A stretch of 26,557 nucleotides of DNA from positions 1-26,557 of the forward strand of contig CAZLYX010000027.1 of assembly GCA_964563885.1 (NCBI GenBank), read 5' to 3'. The translations under genes and the position numbers were made by a program. This stretch comes from CAZLYX01 sp964563885. GTDB taxonomy: Bacteria > Pseudomonadota > Gammaproteobacteria > Burkholderiales > Neisseriaceae. The notes beneath the pieces were generated by a model that worked only from the letters and a program-made list of their open reading frames with translations, was not told the DNA's origin and did not search any database. Positions 1-6,509 of this stretch are shown one piece after another (position 1 is the first letter of the stretch; each line of letters opens with the position of its first letter).

Positions 1-246
1 CCACATTACGCACACTTACCGCTGCTGGTGAATAAGCACGGGCAAAAATGGTCGAAACAAACTTTAGCACCGCCATTGGATGTTCAAAAAGCTGAGCCAT
101 TACTGCGGCAGGTATTAGGCTACCTGAATATACCGCCAGCGCCAGAAGTAGATAAGCCACGAGATTTATTAGCTTGGGCTGTGAAACATTGGCAAATGGC
201 GCGAGTGCCTAAACAAGCGGTATGCACAGAATTAATACCCAAGTAG
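1..246 (+). CDS. gluQ: Glutamyl-Q tRNA(Asp) synthetase, C-terminal part (5' truncated by window)
   Basis: The frame is open from base 1 to a TAG at 244-246, giving the last 81 residues of a longer protein. It contains a KMSKS-like signature, K16-W-S-K-Q20 in the partial numbering, directly after PHYAHLPLLVN. This arrangement is typical of GluQRS (YadB), the truncated glutamyl-tRNA synthetase paralogue that attaches glutamate to queuosine in tRNA(Asp) without an anticodon-binding domain. The short tail after the motif (DLLAWAVKHWQMARVP) also fits that family, because full GltX would continue for about 200 residues. The true start lies left of the window; an internal ATG at 28 would cut through the conserved HLPL..KWSK segment and is not a plausible start. 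Trp replaces the usual Met/Leu of the motif. An exact uptake sequence lies inside the gene at 117-128, and a DUS hairpin terminator follows the stop. Confidence 0.85.
   Translation, partial: PHYAHLPLLVNKHGQKWSKQTLAPPLDVQKAEPLLRQVLGYLNIPPAPEVDKPRDLLAWAVKHWQMARVPKQAVCTELIPK
117..128 (+). repeat. DNA uptake sequence, exact, inside gluQ
   Basis: Exact AGGCTACCTGAA in the coding strand of gluQ, read in frame as part of a Leu-Gly-Tyr-Leu-Asn run. Most other exact copies in the window are intergenic. Confidence 0.85.
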
Positions 247-260
247 CATTAATTAAGCAG

Positions 261-298
261 ATAAAAGGCTACCTGAAAGTGTTCAGGTAGCCTTTTAT
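261..298. terminator. Bidirectional terminator made of two inverted DUS
   Basis: A 17-bp perfect stem (261-277 with 282-298) and a 4-base loop, formed by an exact forward DUS at 266-277 and an exact reverse DUS at 282-293. A-rich and T-rich flanks give a U-run on either strand. It sits between convergent gluQ (+) and the 72-aa gene (-), so it probably ends both transcripts and doubles as an uptake signal. Confidence 0.85.
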
Positions 299-325
299 AA
301 ACATCAGACACGATAAAGAATTTGC

Positions 326-544
326 TTAAGACTTTCGATAAGGATTATCTACACCTGCCACTAATTGAGTTAAGTAATCACGCAATTGCTCTTCGCCACA
401 ACCCATCAATAAAGCATCTTCAAATGCATCTTGCGCCAGCTCAAACAGCTCACTCATGTTTTCTGTCATCACTTTAATTTTTTCAGTGCATGAAACGATG
501 CTGCCATCGTCGCTGTACCATTTAGGCATTTCAGGCATGCTCAT
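326..544 (-). CDS. Small conserved hypothetical protein (72 aa)
   Basis: I cannot assign a function. The 72-residue product is acidic and predicted mostly helical, with a polar start (MPKWYSDDGSIVSCTEKIKVM) and two Cys residues, one near residue 19 and one in a short Gly-Cys-Gly-Glu turn. There is no signal peptide or membrane segment, so it should be cytosolic. A good ribosome-binding site (AAGGA, about 7 bases upstream) precedes the ATG. It starts 11 bases after the stop of the NlpC/P60 gene on the same strand, so the two are probably co-transcribed and end at the DUS hairpin at 261-298. From memory, similar small proteins are conserved among Neisseria and other Betaproteobacteria. The RBS, the pairing with a real gene and the lack of a competing frame support it as a true gene. 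Confidence 0.7.
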   Translation of the reverse strand: MSMPEMPKWYSDDGSIVSCTEKIKVMTENMSELFELAQDAFEDALLMGCGEEQLRDYLTQLVAGVDNPYRKS

Positions 545-555
545 ACGGTGTTCCT

Positions 556-1113
556 TTAATCAGTAAAGCGTGCAGAATCATGTTTTTTTACACGGCGAGC
601 GGTGACGTATTTACTGTTCCAATACTTATTTTCTAGACTAGTAATCTCAATACTCTTGCCTTTGCGCGGCGCATGAATAAAACGGTTGTCGCCGATATAC
701 ATGCCTACGTGCGAAATGCGACGCCCGGCGGTATTGAAAAACACCATGTCGCCAACTTGTAAGGCGCTTCTACTGATTTGAGTACCAATTTGCGCCATTT
801 CACTGGAGGTGCGTGGCAAATTGATGTTCATGCTTTTGCGAAAAATATATTGCATAAAACCGCTGCAATCCATGCCGGTGCTTGGCGAAGTGCCGCCCCA
901 GCGGTAACCTACGCCAATCAAGCTCATGGCGTTCATGATTAAATCGTCTGCTTCACGAGAAGAAATTTCACGACTACTGGTATAACTGCTGGTAGCAGAT
1001 TGTCGAGAAATCAGATTTTCCAAGTCATCTGCGCGCACGTTTAAGCTGCTAAAAAGCAAGCAGCAGGCGGCAAGAAGCCAGAGCCAATAACATTGTTTTT
1101 TAAAGTCTGTCAT
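556..1113 (-). CDS. NlpC/P60 family (C40) cell-wall peptidase, exported
   Basis: A 185-aa secreted cysteine hydrolase that should cleave peptidoglycan stem peptides in the periplasm. The N-terminus has a basic start (KK at 5-6), a hydrophobic core around 9-23 and a possible signal peptidase I site after VRA (residues 26-28). An LAAC sequence at 14-17 makes lipoprotein processing a weaker alternative. The catalytic domain covers about 55-175. Its nucleophile is Cys83 in the DCSGF motif, His135 lies in SHVGMYIG and the third polar residue is His147 in FIHAP; the spacing is normal for NlpC/P60, so it should be active. It lies upstream of, and probably in an operon with, the 72-aa gene. It is divergent from ubiB, with a DUS variant in the spacer. 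Similar short NlpC/P60 proteins include Spr/MepS, but the exact orthologue is not certain. Confidence 0.85.
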   Translation of the reverse strand: MTDFKKQCYWLWLLAACCLLFSSLNVRADDLENLISRQSATSSYTSSREISSREADDLIMNAMSLIGVGYRWGGTSPSTGMDCSGFMQYIFRKSMNINLPRTSSEMAQIGTQISRSALQVGDMVFFNTAGRRISHVGMYIGDNRFIHAPRKGKSIEITSLENKYWNSKYVTARRVKKHDSARFTD

Positions 1114-1127
1114 GCAAAAATTCCATT

Positions 1128-1139
1128 TTCAGGCAGCCT
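1128..1139 (-). repeat. DUS-like element, one mismatch (Simonsiella-type form)
   Basis: TTCAGGCAGCCT is the complement of AGGCTGCCTGAA, one base from the dialect used elsewhere here. As I remember the dialects, it equals the Simonsiella form. It stands alone, without a partner, in the NlpC/P60-ubiB spacer. Confidence 0.6.
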
Positions 1140-1250
1140 TGTGTTGCTGATGGCCTTATGTGTTATGCTAGTGCGACTTGCTGTCCCGAAGGATTGCGTT
1201 CATTGCGCGGCGCGGCATCAGCATGTTTCTCCACTATATCCCCCACTGCT

Positions 1251-2684
1251 ATGATTACTCCCACACTGCTGGCGCTGCGCGATTTTTCGCGTATACGCGA
1301 AATCATGACTATCCTAGCTAAATACGGCCTGGGCGAATTCGTCCAACGTATTAAACTGTCGCACAAAGGCCTTTCTGTTGAAGAGGCCGAAATTGACCCT
1401 AATAGCCGCTACATGAGCACACCACGTCGTTTCCGGTTGGCGTTTGAGGAGCTGGGGCCAACGTTTGTGAAGCTAGGACAGATTTTATCTACCCGTGTCG
1501 ACATTTTCAATCTCGAGTGGATAGAAGAATTCGAGCAATTACAGTGCAATGTCAAACCCATTGTTTCGGCAGATATCAATCAATTGATTGAAGTTCAGCT
1601 TGGGCAGCCAGTTGGAAATGTCTTTAAGTATATTGATGCTACGCCTATAGGCAGCGCGTCAATTGCGCAAGTGCATAAGGCAGAGCTGATCAGCGGTGAA
1701 ACGGTGGCTGTGAAGATTAAGCGGCCAAATATCGATCCCACCATTCATGCGGATTTGCGCATTCTAACCCATTTAGCGGGTTTAATCGAATCAGAAATAC
1801 CTGAAAGTCGTCGTTATCAGCCAGTGCAGATGGTGCAGTATTTTGCGCGAAGCCTTGCAAAAGAAACNNNNNNNNNNNNNNNNNNNNNNNNNNNNNNNNN
1901 NNNNNNNNNNNNNNNNNNNNNNNNNNNNNNNNNNNNNNNNNNNNNNNNNNNNNNNNNNNNNNNNNNNCATTTGAGCAGCACACGTCGTCGTGAAATCATA
2001 GATTTAATTAATGCGTTAACCCATCGTGATCAATTCACGATGCAAAATGTGTTGAGCAATTGGGCGCAAGGCGAATTGCCTGATGAAAATTTACTCGGCG
2101 CTGATGTATTAGAAATGTTGCTGAATTATGAACATACGCCGATGCGCGATTTGCGTATTAGCCAGGTGATTAATGACATTACTCAAATTATGCGTCAACA
2201 CGGCTTATCGTTGCCTGGCGATTTGGTGATGCTCTTTAAAACCTTGCTGACACTTGAAGGCGTGGTGAAACGAATTGATGGTAGCGCTGAATTGTTGGAG
2301 CAAGCCAAGCCAATTGTTAAAGAGGTGCTTAAGCAGCGACTCTCCCCCGAACATGCGCTGCGTAAAACAAAAATGCATGCGCAATTGTTGGCACAAGCGG
2401 CAGAAGAATTACCACAAAATATTATACGATTAAGTCGGCGGATTCAAAAAGGACAGTTTAGTGTGGCGCTGGAGTTGAAGCGTCTTGATCAATTAATGTT
2501 GCAATTAGACAAAGCCACTAATCGTCTTACTATGGGCATTGTTACTGCTGCGCTGATTATCGGCTCATCTATCGTAATGAGTATGGACAGCGGCTCAAGC
2601 TGGCTTGGAATAATGGGTTATTTGCTGGCATTTGCCAACAGCTTGTGGATTATGTGGTCGATTTGGCGCTCTGGGCGTCATTAA
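1251..2684 (+). CDS. ubiB: UbiB/ADCK-family ubiquinone biosynthesis protein (interrupted by assembly gap)
   Basis: UbiB is an atypical protein-kinase-like ATPase needed for ubiquinone synthesis, anchored to the inner membrane. Visible features are the KxGQ motif (FVKLGQILSTR), the Ala/Ser-rich loop GSASIAQVHKA, the VAVKIKRP lysine strand, and two hydrophobic C-terminal segments (about the last 50 residues). A run of 100 Ns (1868-1967) removes the rest of the kinase core. The catalytic HADxHPGN and DFG motifs are not seen, and the sequence resumes at the LSxxRRREI segment that normally follows DFG. The true gap is therefore probably larger than 100 bases. The start at 1251 is chosen because ...RIREIMTILAKYGLGEF then lines up with the family N-terminus; the open frame extends to 1158, but that added stretch does not look like UbiB. 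No clear ribosome-binding site is visible for either start. Confidence 0.85.
   Translation: MITPTLLALRDFSRIREIMTILAKYGLGEFVQRIKLSHKGLSVEEAEIDPNSRYMSTPRRFRLAFEELGPTFVKLGQILSTRVDIFNLEWIEEFEQLQCNVKPIVSADINQLIEVQLGQPVGNVFKYIDATPIGSASIAQVHKAELISGETVAVKIKRPNIDPTIHADLRILTHLAGLIESEIPESRRYQPVQMVQYFARSLAKEXXXXXXXXXXXXXXXXXXXXXXXXXXXXXXXXXXHLSSTRRREIIDLINALTHRDQFTMQNVLSNWAQGELPDENLLGADVLEMLLNYEHTPMRDLRISQVINDITQIMRQHGLSLPGDLVMLFKTLLTLEGVVKRIDGSAELLEQAKPIVKEVLKQRLSPEHALRKTKMHAQLLAQAAEELPQNIIRLSRRIQKGQFSVALELKRLDQLMLQLDKATNRLTMGIVTAALIIGSSIVMSMDSGSSWLGIMGYLLAFANSLWIMWSIWRSGRH
1868..1967. other. Assembly gap (100 N) inside ubiB
   Basis: Exactly 100 unknown bases, the usual placeholder for a scaffold gap of unknown size. 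The frame continues across it, but the missing UbiB motifs suggest that more than 33 codons are absent. Confidence 0.98.
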
Positions 2685-2705
2685 AATAAAAATGTAAATA
2701 TAATA

Positions 2706-2730
2706 TTCAGGTAGCCTTGGGCTACCTGAA
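2706..2730. terminator. Inverted DUS pair in reverse-first order between ubiB and menA
   Basis: Exact reverse DUS at 2706-2717, and a forward copy with one mismatch (GGGCTACCTGAA) at 2719-2730. They give an 11-bp stem with a 3-base loop. This is the only pair in the window with reverse-then-forward order. No immediate U-run follows (TTTT only at 2737-2740), so it may terminate poorly or be readthrough-permissive between co-directional ubiB and menA. Confidence 0.55.
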
Positions 2731-2757
2731 GCTGTGTTTTAAAGGGTTGATTTAGTC

Positions 2758-3657
2758 ATGATGAGTATCGCTTTAACTGATTGGTTGGCCGCTATCCGTT
2801 TACGCACATTGCCCTTGGCCATATCCAGTGTGTGGTGCGGCGCACTGCTGGCTGAATTAAACGGATATGGTGACTCCACTATTTTGTATTGGTCGATTTT
2901 TACAGCTGTCTCTCTACAAATTTTCAGTAATCTTGCCAATGATTATGGTGATGCCTGTAATGGAGCTGATCATCATGGCCGACAAGGGCCGCCGCGAATG
3001 GTGGCGGCAGGGCGCATTAGCGCAAAAGCTATGCGTGGCGCGTTGTGGTTGTTTGGGCTGGTGTGTTGCAGTTGTGGTTTATATTTATTGGCGCAAGCGT
3101 TGCCTAATTTAAACGCTGCTTTGGGCACTTGGCTAGGGTGGATTGTGCTCGGAGCGGGGTGCTTGGCGGCGGCGTTTTATTACACTGCTGGCAATCGTCC
3201 TTATGGTTATCGCGGTTTGGGTGATGGTGCAGTATTTCTGTTTTTTGGCTTAATTGGCGTGCTGGGAACTGAGTATTTACATGCGGGCTTATTAAATCAA
3301 GATTCATGGATGGCTGCTGCTGGGCTTGGTTTGTGGTGCAGCATGGTATTGAATTTGAACAATATGCGCGATATTGAAAGTGACTTAGCTGCTGAAAAAT
3401 ACACCTTAGCTGCACGCTTGGGCTTGCCGTGCGCCAAGGCCTATCACAGCTTAATGGCACTGTTTGCATGGCTGCTTTGGTGGGCTTGGTTGCCGCTTGG
3501 ACAAGGTTACTTGATTATATTTTCTGGTGTCGCCACAATGTGGCACTTGTATTGGCTTTATAGTGACCATACTTTATTTACCTTAGATAAATTACTGCCG
3601 CAATGGAGTTTGACTGTGTTAGCTTGGGTGGCATTACTGTGGTTAATGTGCGTGTAA
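2758..3657 (+). CDS. menA: 1,4-dihydroxy-2-naphthoate prenyltransferase (MenA, UbiA superfamily)
   Basis: An integral membrane prenyltransferase that would attach the isoprenoid tail to 1,4-dihydroxy-2-naphthoate, the membrane step of menaquinone synthesis. At 299 aa it has the usual family length and about eight or nine hydrophobic segments. The first Asp-rich site is SNLANDYGDACNGAD (about 57-71), which closely follows the MenA pattern NLANDYGDxxxGxD; then come a GNRPYGYRGLGD block and a second Asp-rich site, LNNMRDIESD. These point to MenA rather than UbiA, which has a different first motif. Two ATGs lie in tandem (2758 and 2761), and either could be used. It follows ubiB on the same strand with the inverted DUS pair between them. 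Whether the rest of the menaquinone pathway exists cannot be judged from this window. Confidence 0.82.
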   Translation: MMSIALTDWLAAIRLRTLPLAISSVWCGALLAELNGYGDSTILYWSIFTAVSLQIFSNLANDYGDACNGADHHGRQGPPRMVAAGRISAKAMRGALWLFGLVCCSCGLYLLAQALPNLNAALGTWLGWIVLGAGCLAAAFYYTAGNRPYGYRGLGDGAVFLFFGLIGVLGTEYLHAGLLNQDSWMAAAGLGLWCSMVLNLNNMRDIESDLAAEKYTLAARLGLPCAKAYHSLMALFAWLLWWAWLPLGQGYLIIFSGVATMWHLYWLYSDHTLFTLDKLLPQWSLTVLAWVALLWLMCV

Positions 3658-3781
3658 ATCGGAATACTGAATTAACATCTTAAACATAAAAGTATAATAA
3701 ATAACGACGTATTATGAAGTTCTAGCTCTCAAGTAAAATAGGCCAAATTTCTTGTACTTTCATTCAAATGTTAAAATTTAC

Positions 3782-3790
3782 TGTTAGAAT
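3782..3790 (+). promoter_or_regulatory. Candidate extended -10 promoter for the BAX-inhibitor-family gene
   Basis: TG-N-TAGAAT at 3782-3790, 35 bases upstream of the ATG and in an AT-rich stretch. The matching -35 position (about 3762-3767) is weak, as is common for extended -10 promoters. Prediction by eye only. Confidence 0.35.
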
Positions 3791-3825
3791 TAAACTTATT
3801 CAATACCATAAAGAGGTAATTAACA

Positions 3826-4518
3826 ATGCAACATGATGTTTATGACTATACCAATCCCACTGGGCAAGCCGTTCAGGGAAACGCAGTATTACGTAAAACC
3901 TATACTTTACTGGGCTGGTCATTTTTGCCGTGTGCGGCCGGTGCATTTTTAAGCAGCCAGTTGGGCTTTAATTTATATGCGATGTTTGGCAATCGTTGGA
4001 TTGCTTTCGGTGTGGTATTGGCATTTTTCTACGGCATGTGTTTTATGATTGAAAAAAACCGCTACAACAATACAGGTGTGTCGTTGTTGATGGTATTCAC
4101 CTTCGGTATGGGCGTGTTGTTGAGTCCGCTCTTACAGTACAGCCTAAGTTTCAGTAATGGTGCAGAAATTATTGGTATTGCTGCTGCGATGACAGCAGCG
4201 GTATTTTTTACCATGGCCGCAATGGCGCGCCGCACCAAAATGAACATGAATAGCTTAGGTCGCTTCCTGATTGTAGGGATCGTGGTGTTAATGGTGGGTG
4301 TGGTGGCGAATATGTTCTTTCAGATTCCTGCCCTGAGCCTAACGATTTCTGCGGGCTTTGTGGTTTTCAGCTCGTTGCTGATTATGTATCAAGTGCGCAC
4401 AGTGATTGATGGTGGTGAAAATAGCCATATCAGCGCAGCACTAACCATTTTTATCTCGATCTATAATATTTTCAGCAGCCTATTGCATATTTTATTGTCT
4501 TTGACTGGCGAAGATTAA
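3826..4518 (+). CDS. BAX inhibitor-1 family (YccA-like) seven-TM membrane protein
   Basis: A 230-aa protein with about seven hydrophobic segments, starting near residue 25 after a polar cytosolic N-terminus. The layout and motifs (RKTYTLLGWSF; the MAAMARRTKMNMNSLGRFL loop; a C-terminal ALTIFISIYNIFSSLLHIL segment) match the bacterial Bax inhibitor-1/YccA family (UPF0005). YccA in E. coli modulates the membrane protease FtsH, and other BI-1 proteins are proposed pH-sensitive calcium channels; neither role is shown for this gene. A clear ribosome-binding site (AGAGGT, about 9 bases before the ATG) supports the start. The gene appears monocistronic: a 168-base spacer with a candidate promoter lies upstream and a DUS-pair terminator lies right after the stop. 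Confidence 0.85.
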   Translation: MQHDVYDYTNPTGQAVQGNAVLRKTYTLLGWSFLPCAAGAFLSSQLGFNLYAMFGNRWIAFGVVLAFFYGMCFMIEKNRYNNTGVSLLMVFTFGMGVLLSPLLQYSLSFSNGAEIIGIAAAMTAAVFFTMAAMARRTKMNMNSLGRFLIVGIVVLMVGVVANMFFQIPALSLTISAGFVVFSSLLIMYQVRTVIDGGENSHISAALTIFISIYNIFSSLLHILLSLTGED

Positions 4519-4537
4519 GTTTAAGTATCAAAAATAA

Positions 4538-4592
4538 AAAGGCTACCTGAAGGCAAAGCTTCCATGAGGTTACAACATTTCAGGTAGCCTTT
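4538..4592 (+). terminator. Terminator made of an inverted DUS pair with long loop
   Basis: Exact forward DUS at 4540-4551 and exact reverse DUS at 4579-4590, a 14-bp stem (4538-4551 with 4579-4592) and a 27-base loop. The loop is much longer than in the other DUS hairpins of the window. It follows the stop at 4516-4518 by 19 bases. Confidence 0.7.
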
Positions 4593-4651
4593 ATCATTCA
4601 ATAAATGGGTTGAGATTAGGAAAGCACAGAGTCGTTTGAGCTTACTTTGTT

Positions 4652-4679
4652 TTGACATTTGCCACTGAAACCGTATGCT
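4652..4679 (+). promoter_or_regulatory. Candidate sigma-70 promoter for coaD
   Basis: A perfect -35 TTGACA at 4652-4657, a 16-base spacer and TATGCT at 4674-4679 (4 of 6 matches to TATAAT). The start point would lie near 4686, about 40 bases before the coaD ATG. It is the best -35 hexamer I found in the intergenic regions. Confidence 0.5.
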
Positions 4680-4727
4680 GCCAGATACTAATTGATGACC
4701 GCAGCTTAAGTCTGATGATGGACGAAT

Positions 4728-5246
4728 ATGAGAATTTTAGAAAATCGCCGTGCAGTGTATGCTGGCAGTTTTGACCCACCAACCAATGGCCATTTATGGA
4801 TGATTCGAACAGCTCAATCGATGTTTGATGAGGTAGTAGTGTCTATTGGTGTAAACCCTGATAAAAACAGCACGTATACTGTGGCCGAGCGCATGAAAAT
4901 GTTAGCGGCGATCACCCAGGGATTCCCAAATGTGTTGGTGACTTCGTTTGAAAATGATTTTTTGGTGAATTATGCGCATGAGATTGATGCTGAATTTATT
5001 ATCCGTGGTATTCGGACGGCATCAGATTATGAATATGAACGCTCAATACGCTATATTAATTCTGATTTGCAGCCATTGATTTCAACTGTATTTTTAATGC
5101 CACCACGTGAATTTGCAGAAGTGTCTTCAACCATGGTTAAAGGCATGGTTGGCCCAAAAGGCTGGCGCAAAGTGATTCGTCGATATGTGCCAGAAGCGGT
5201 TTATGACAAGATTTTACAGGATGCAGCAGAGTCAGAGACAGAGTAG
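4728..5246 (+). CDS. coaD: Phosphopantetheine adenylyltransferase (CoaD)
   Basis: Transfers AMP from ATP to 4'-phosphopantetheine, giving dephospho-CoA, the penultimate step of coenzyme A synthesis in the cytosol. The 172-aa product has the nucleotidyltransferase fold signatures in order: AVYAGSFDPPTNGH (residues 9-22, with the T/HxGH nucleotide-binding motif as TNGH at 19-22), an IIRGIR segment at 91-96, a VFLMPP strand at 121-126 and SSTMVK at 133-138, the counterpart of CoaD SSSxVK. The C-terminus (GWRKVIRRYVPEAVYDKIL) is somewhat longer than in the E. coli enzyme (159 aa). The family also includes other cytidylyl/adenylyl transferases, but the whole motif set favours CoaD. It has its own candidate promoter and is followed by a strong terminator, so it is likely transcribed alone. 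Confidence 0.78.
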   Translation: MRILENRRAVYAGSFDPPTNGHLWMIRTAQSMFDEVVVSIGVNPDKNSTYTVAERMKMLAAITQGFPNVLVTSFENDFLVNYAHEIDAEFIIRGIRTASDYEYERSIRYINSDLQPLISTVFLMPPREFAEVSSTMVKGMVGPKGWRKVIRRYVPEAVYDKILQDAAESETE

Positions 5247-5274
5247 CCTGAAGCATCAATTCTAAGTCTATATA

Positions 5275-5305
5275 AACAGCCTGAACATTTCTCAGGCTGT
5301 TTTTT
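5275..5305 (+). terminator. Rho-independent terminator after coaD (not a DUS pair)
   Basis: A 10-bp perfect stem, AACAGCCTGA (5275-5284) with 5292-5301, a 7-base loop and a T-run at 5300-5305. It is a classic terminator. The arm resembles but does not match the DUS used elsewhere. Confidence 0.85.
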
Positions 5306-5391
5306 AATCTGTAAAATAATATACATGTATTGATGTTGGTAAAACTAAATGTATCAACGATGAGCAACATAATAGTTAAAAAGAGAAAACC

Positions 5392-5730
5392 ATGATTCGA
5401 GCGTTAAGCATTATTTTTGGTTGTTTAGCCTTGGGCGAGGTAGGGGTGAGTGTAACCGGCATTCAGCTGCCAGGCAGTATTATTGGGATGGGGTTGTTAT
5501 TTGCTGCTTTGCAGGCAGGTTGGGTAAAAGCATCGTGGTTTCAACAGTTAGTGGATGTGCTCATGAGTAATTTGTCTTTATTTTTGGTGCCGCCTTGTGT
5601 GGCGGTGATGAGTTATTTGGATTTAGTGGCGCGTGATTTTTGGTCAATTACAGTGGCTACGGTAGTGAGTACGTTTTTGGTGTTGTTTGTTACTGGTAAG
5701 GTACACCAATTGTTGAGAAGGAGTTTGTGA
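5392..5730 (+). CDS. lrgA: LrgA/CidA family membrane protein
   Basis: A 112-aa, almost wholly hydrophobic protein with about four membrane segments. The pattern near the N-terminus (CLALGEVGVSVTGIQLPGSIIGMGLLFAAL) is the CidA/LrgA signature, with the conserved LPGSIIGM segment. Family members were named for holin/antiholin-like effects on murein hydrolase activity and autolysis in Staphylococcus. In other bacteria LrgAB-like pairs act in uptake or export of small organic acids such as pyruvate, so a transport role is also possible. It overlaps the next gene by one base (TGATG), implying translational coupling with the LrgB partner. The 86-base spacer after the coaD terminator must hold its promoter; an ATACATGTAT palindrome (5321-5330) lies there. 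Confidence 0.85.
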   Translation: MIRALSIIFGCLALGEVGVSVTGIQLPGSIIGMGLLFAALQAGWVKASWFQQLVDVLMSNLSLFLVPPCVAVMSYLDLVARDFWSITVATVVSTFLVLFVTGKVHQLLRRSL

Positions 5731-6422
5731 TGGAATGGGCGCGCCATCCGATTGTGTTGATTTGGCTCACGATAACGGTTTATTGGCTCACCACAATTTT
5801 GCGTGCTCGCACTGGAAGCATGTTTGCTAATCCAGTGGTGGTGGGTACATTGGTGGTGATAGGCTACCTGAACGTCACCCGCACTGATTATGAAACGTAT
5901 TATCAAGCGGCACAGTTTATTGATTTTTGGTTGAAGCCCACAGTAGTGTCGTTGGCAGTGCCGCTGTATTTGAACTGGGATAAAATTCGTAAACAATGGC
6001 TGCCAATTGTGGCATCTCAGTGTGCCGGTAGTGTTACTGGTATTGTATCGGCGGTGTACATTGCGCATTGGATGGGAGCCGAGCGTGAAGTGGTATTAAG
6101 CTTAGCTGCTAAGTCGGTAACCAACCCGATTGCGATTGAAATCACCCGCGCTATTGGTGGTATTCCGGCGATTACAGCGGCAACGGTGATTGCTGCGGGA
6201 ATGATGGGGCAAATGATTGGCTACAAGTTGTTGGACGTTAGTACAGTAGATTCACCGACTTCACAGGGTATTGCCATGGGATCAGCGTCGCACGCAATGG
6301 GATTGGCCGCTTCGTTAGAGCGCAGCCGAAAATTTGCGGCTTATGCCAGTTTGGGTTTGATTTTCAATGGCGTGCTCACGGCAATACTGGTGCCGATATT
6401 GATACCTTTAATGGGCATTTAA
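5730..6422 (+). CDS. lrgB: LrgB/CidB family membrane protein
   Basis: A 230-aa integral membrane protein with about six segments and the LrgB/CidB pattern: short first helices, NPVVVGTLVVIGYLN, then a conserved block SLAAKSVTNPIAIEITRAIGGIPAITAATVIAAG and a SASHAMGLAASLE segment near the C-terminus. It forms the obligate partner of LrgA. The ATG at 5730 is preferred over the GTG at 5727 because the ribosome-binding site GAAGGAG (5716-5722) is 7 bases from it; the ATG shares its A with the lrgA stop. An exact DUS lies inside the gene at 5861-5872, encoding Gly-Tyr-Leu-Asn. The operon ends at a DUS-pair hairpin starting 22 bases after the stop. Confidence 0.86.
   Translation: MEWARHPIVLIWLTITVYWLTTILRARTGSMFANPVVVGTLVVIGYLNVTRTDYETYYQAAQFIDFWLKPTVVSLAVPLYLNWDKIRKQWLPIVASQCAGSVTGIVSAVYIAHWMGAEREVVLSLAAKSVTNPIAIEITRAIGGIPAITAATVIAAGMMGQMIGYKLLDVSTVDSPTSQGIAMGSASHAMGLAASLERSRKFAAYASLGLIFNGVLTAILVPILIPLMGI
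5861..5872 (+). repeat. DNA uptake sequence, exact, inside lrgB
   Basis: Exact AGGCTACCTGAA in frame as Gly-Tyr-Leu-Asn, the same peptide as the intragenic copy in gluQ. Confidence 0.85.
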
Positions 6423-6443
6423 TGTTTTGAATATAGATATATC

Positions 6444-6480
6444 AATAAAGGCTACCTGAACGTTTCGGGTAGCCTTTATT
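6444..6480. terminator. DUS-pair terminator between lrgB and the convergent TM-protein gene
   Basis: A 17-bp stem (6444-6460 with 6464-6480) and a 3-base loop. The forward DUS at 6449-6460 is exact; the reverse copy at 6464-6475 has one mismatch (TTCGGGTAGCCT) that becomes a G-U wobble in lrgB-strand RNA. T-rich flanks on both strands suit the convergent genes. Confidence 0.8.
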
Positions 6481-6509
6481 TAATAGAAAACCATCAAGCT
6501 ACTTCGAAA

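Noticed and set aside
1158..1250. N-terminal extension of UbiB from an upstream ATG
   Set aside because: The 31 added residues (Cys-, Ser- and Ala-rich) do not look like UbiB, and the start at 1251 lines up with the family; no ribosome-binding site supports the longer form.
1717..1999. Minus-strand reading frames running through the N gap
   Set aside because: They are open only because Ns are read as unknown residues, and they lie antisense to ubiB.
3104..3469. 121-aa minus-strand frame inside menA
   Set aside because: Antisense to a well-supported membrane enzyme, with Gln/His/Pro/Ser-rich composition typical of complementing hydrophobic codons.
5137..5370. 77-aa minus-strand frame over the coaD end and its terminator
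   Set aside because: It overlaps the conserved coaD C-terminus and runs through the terminator hairpin; no family resemblance.
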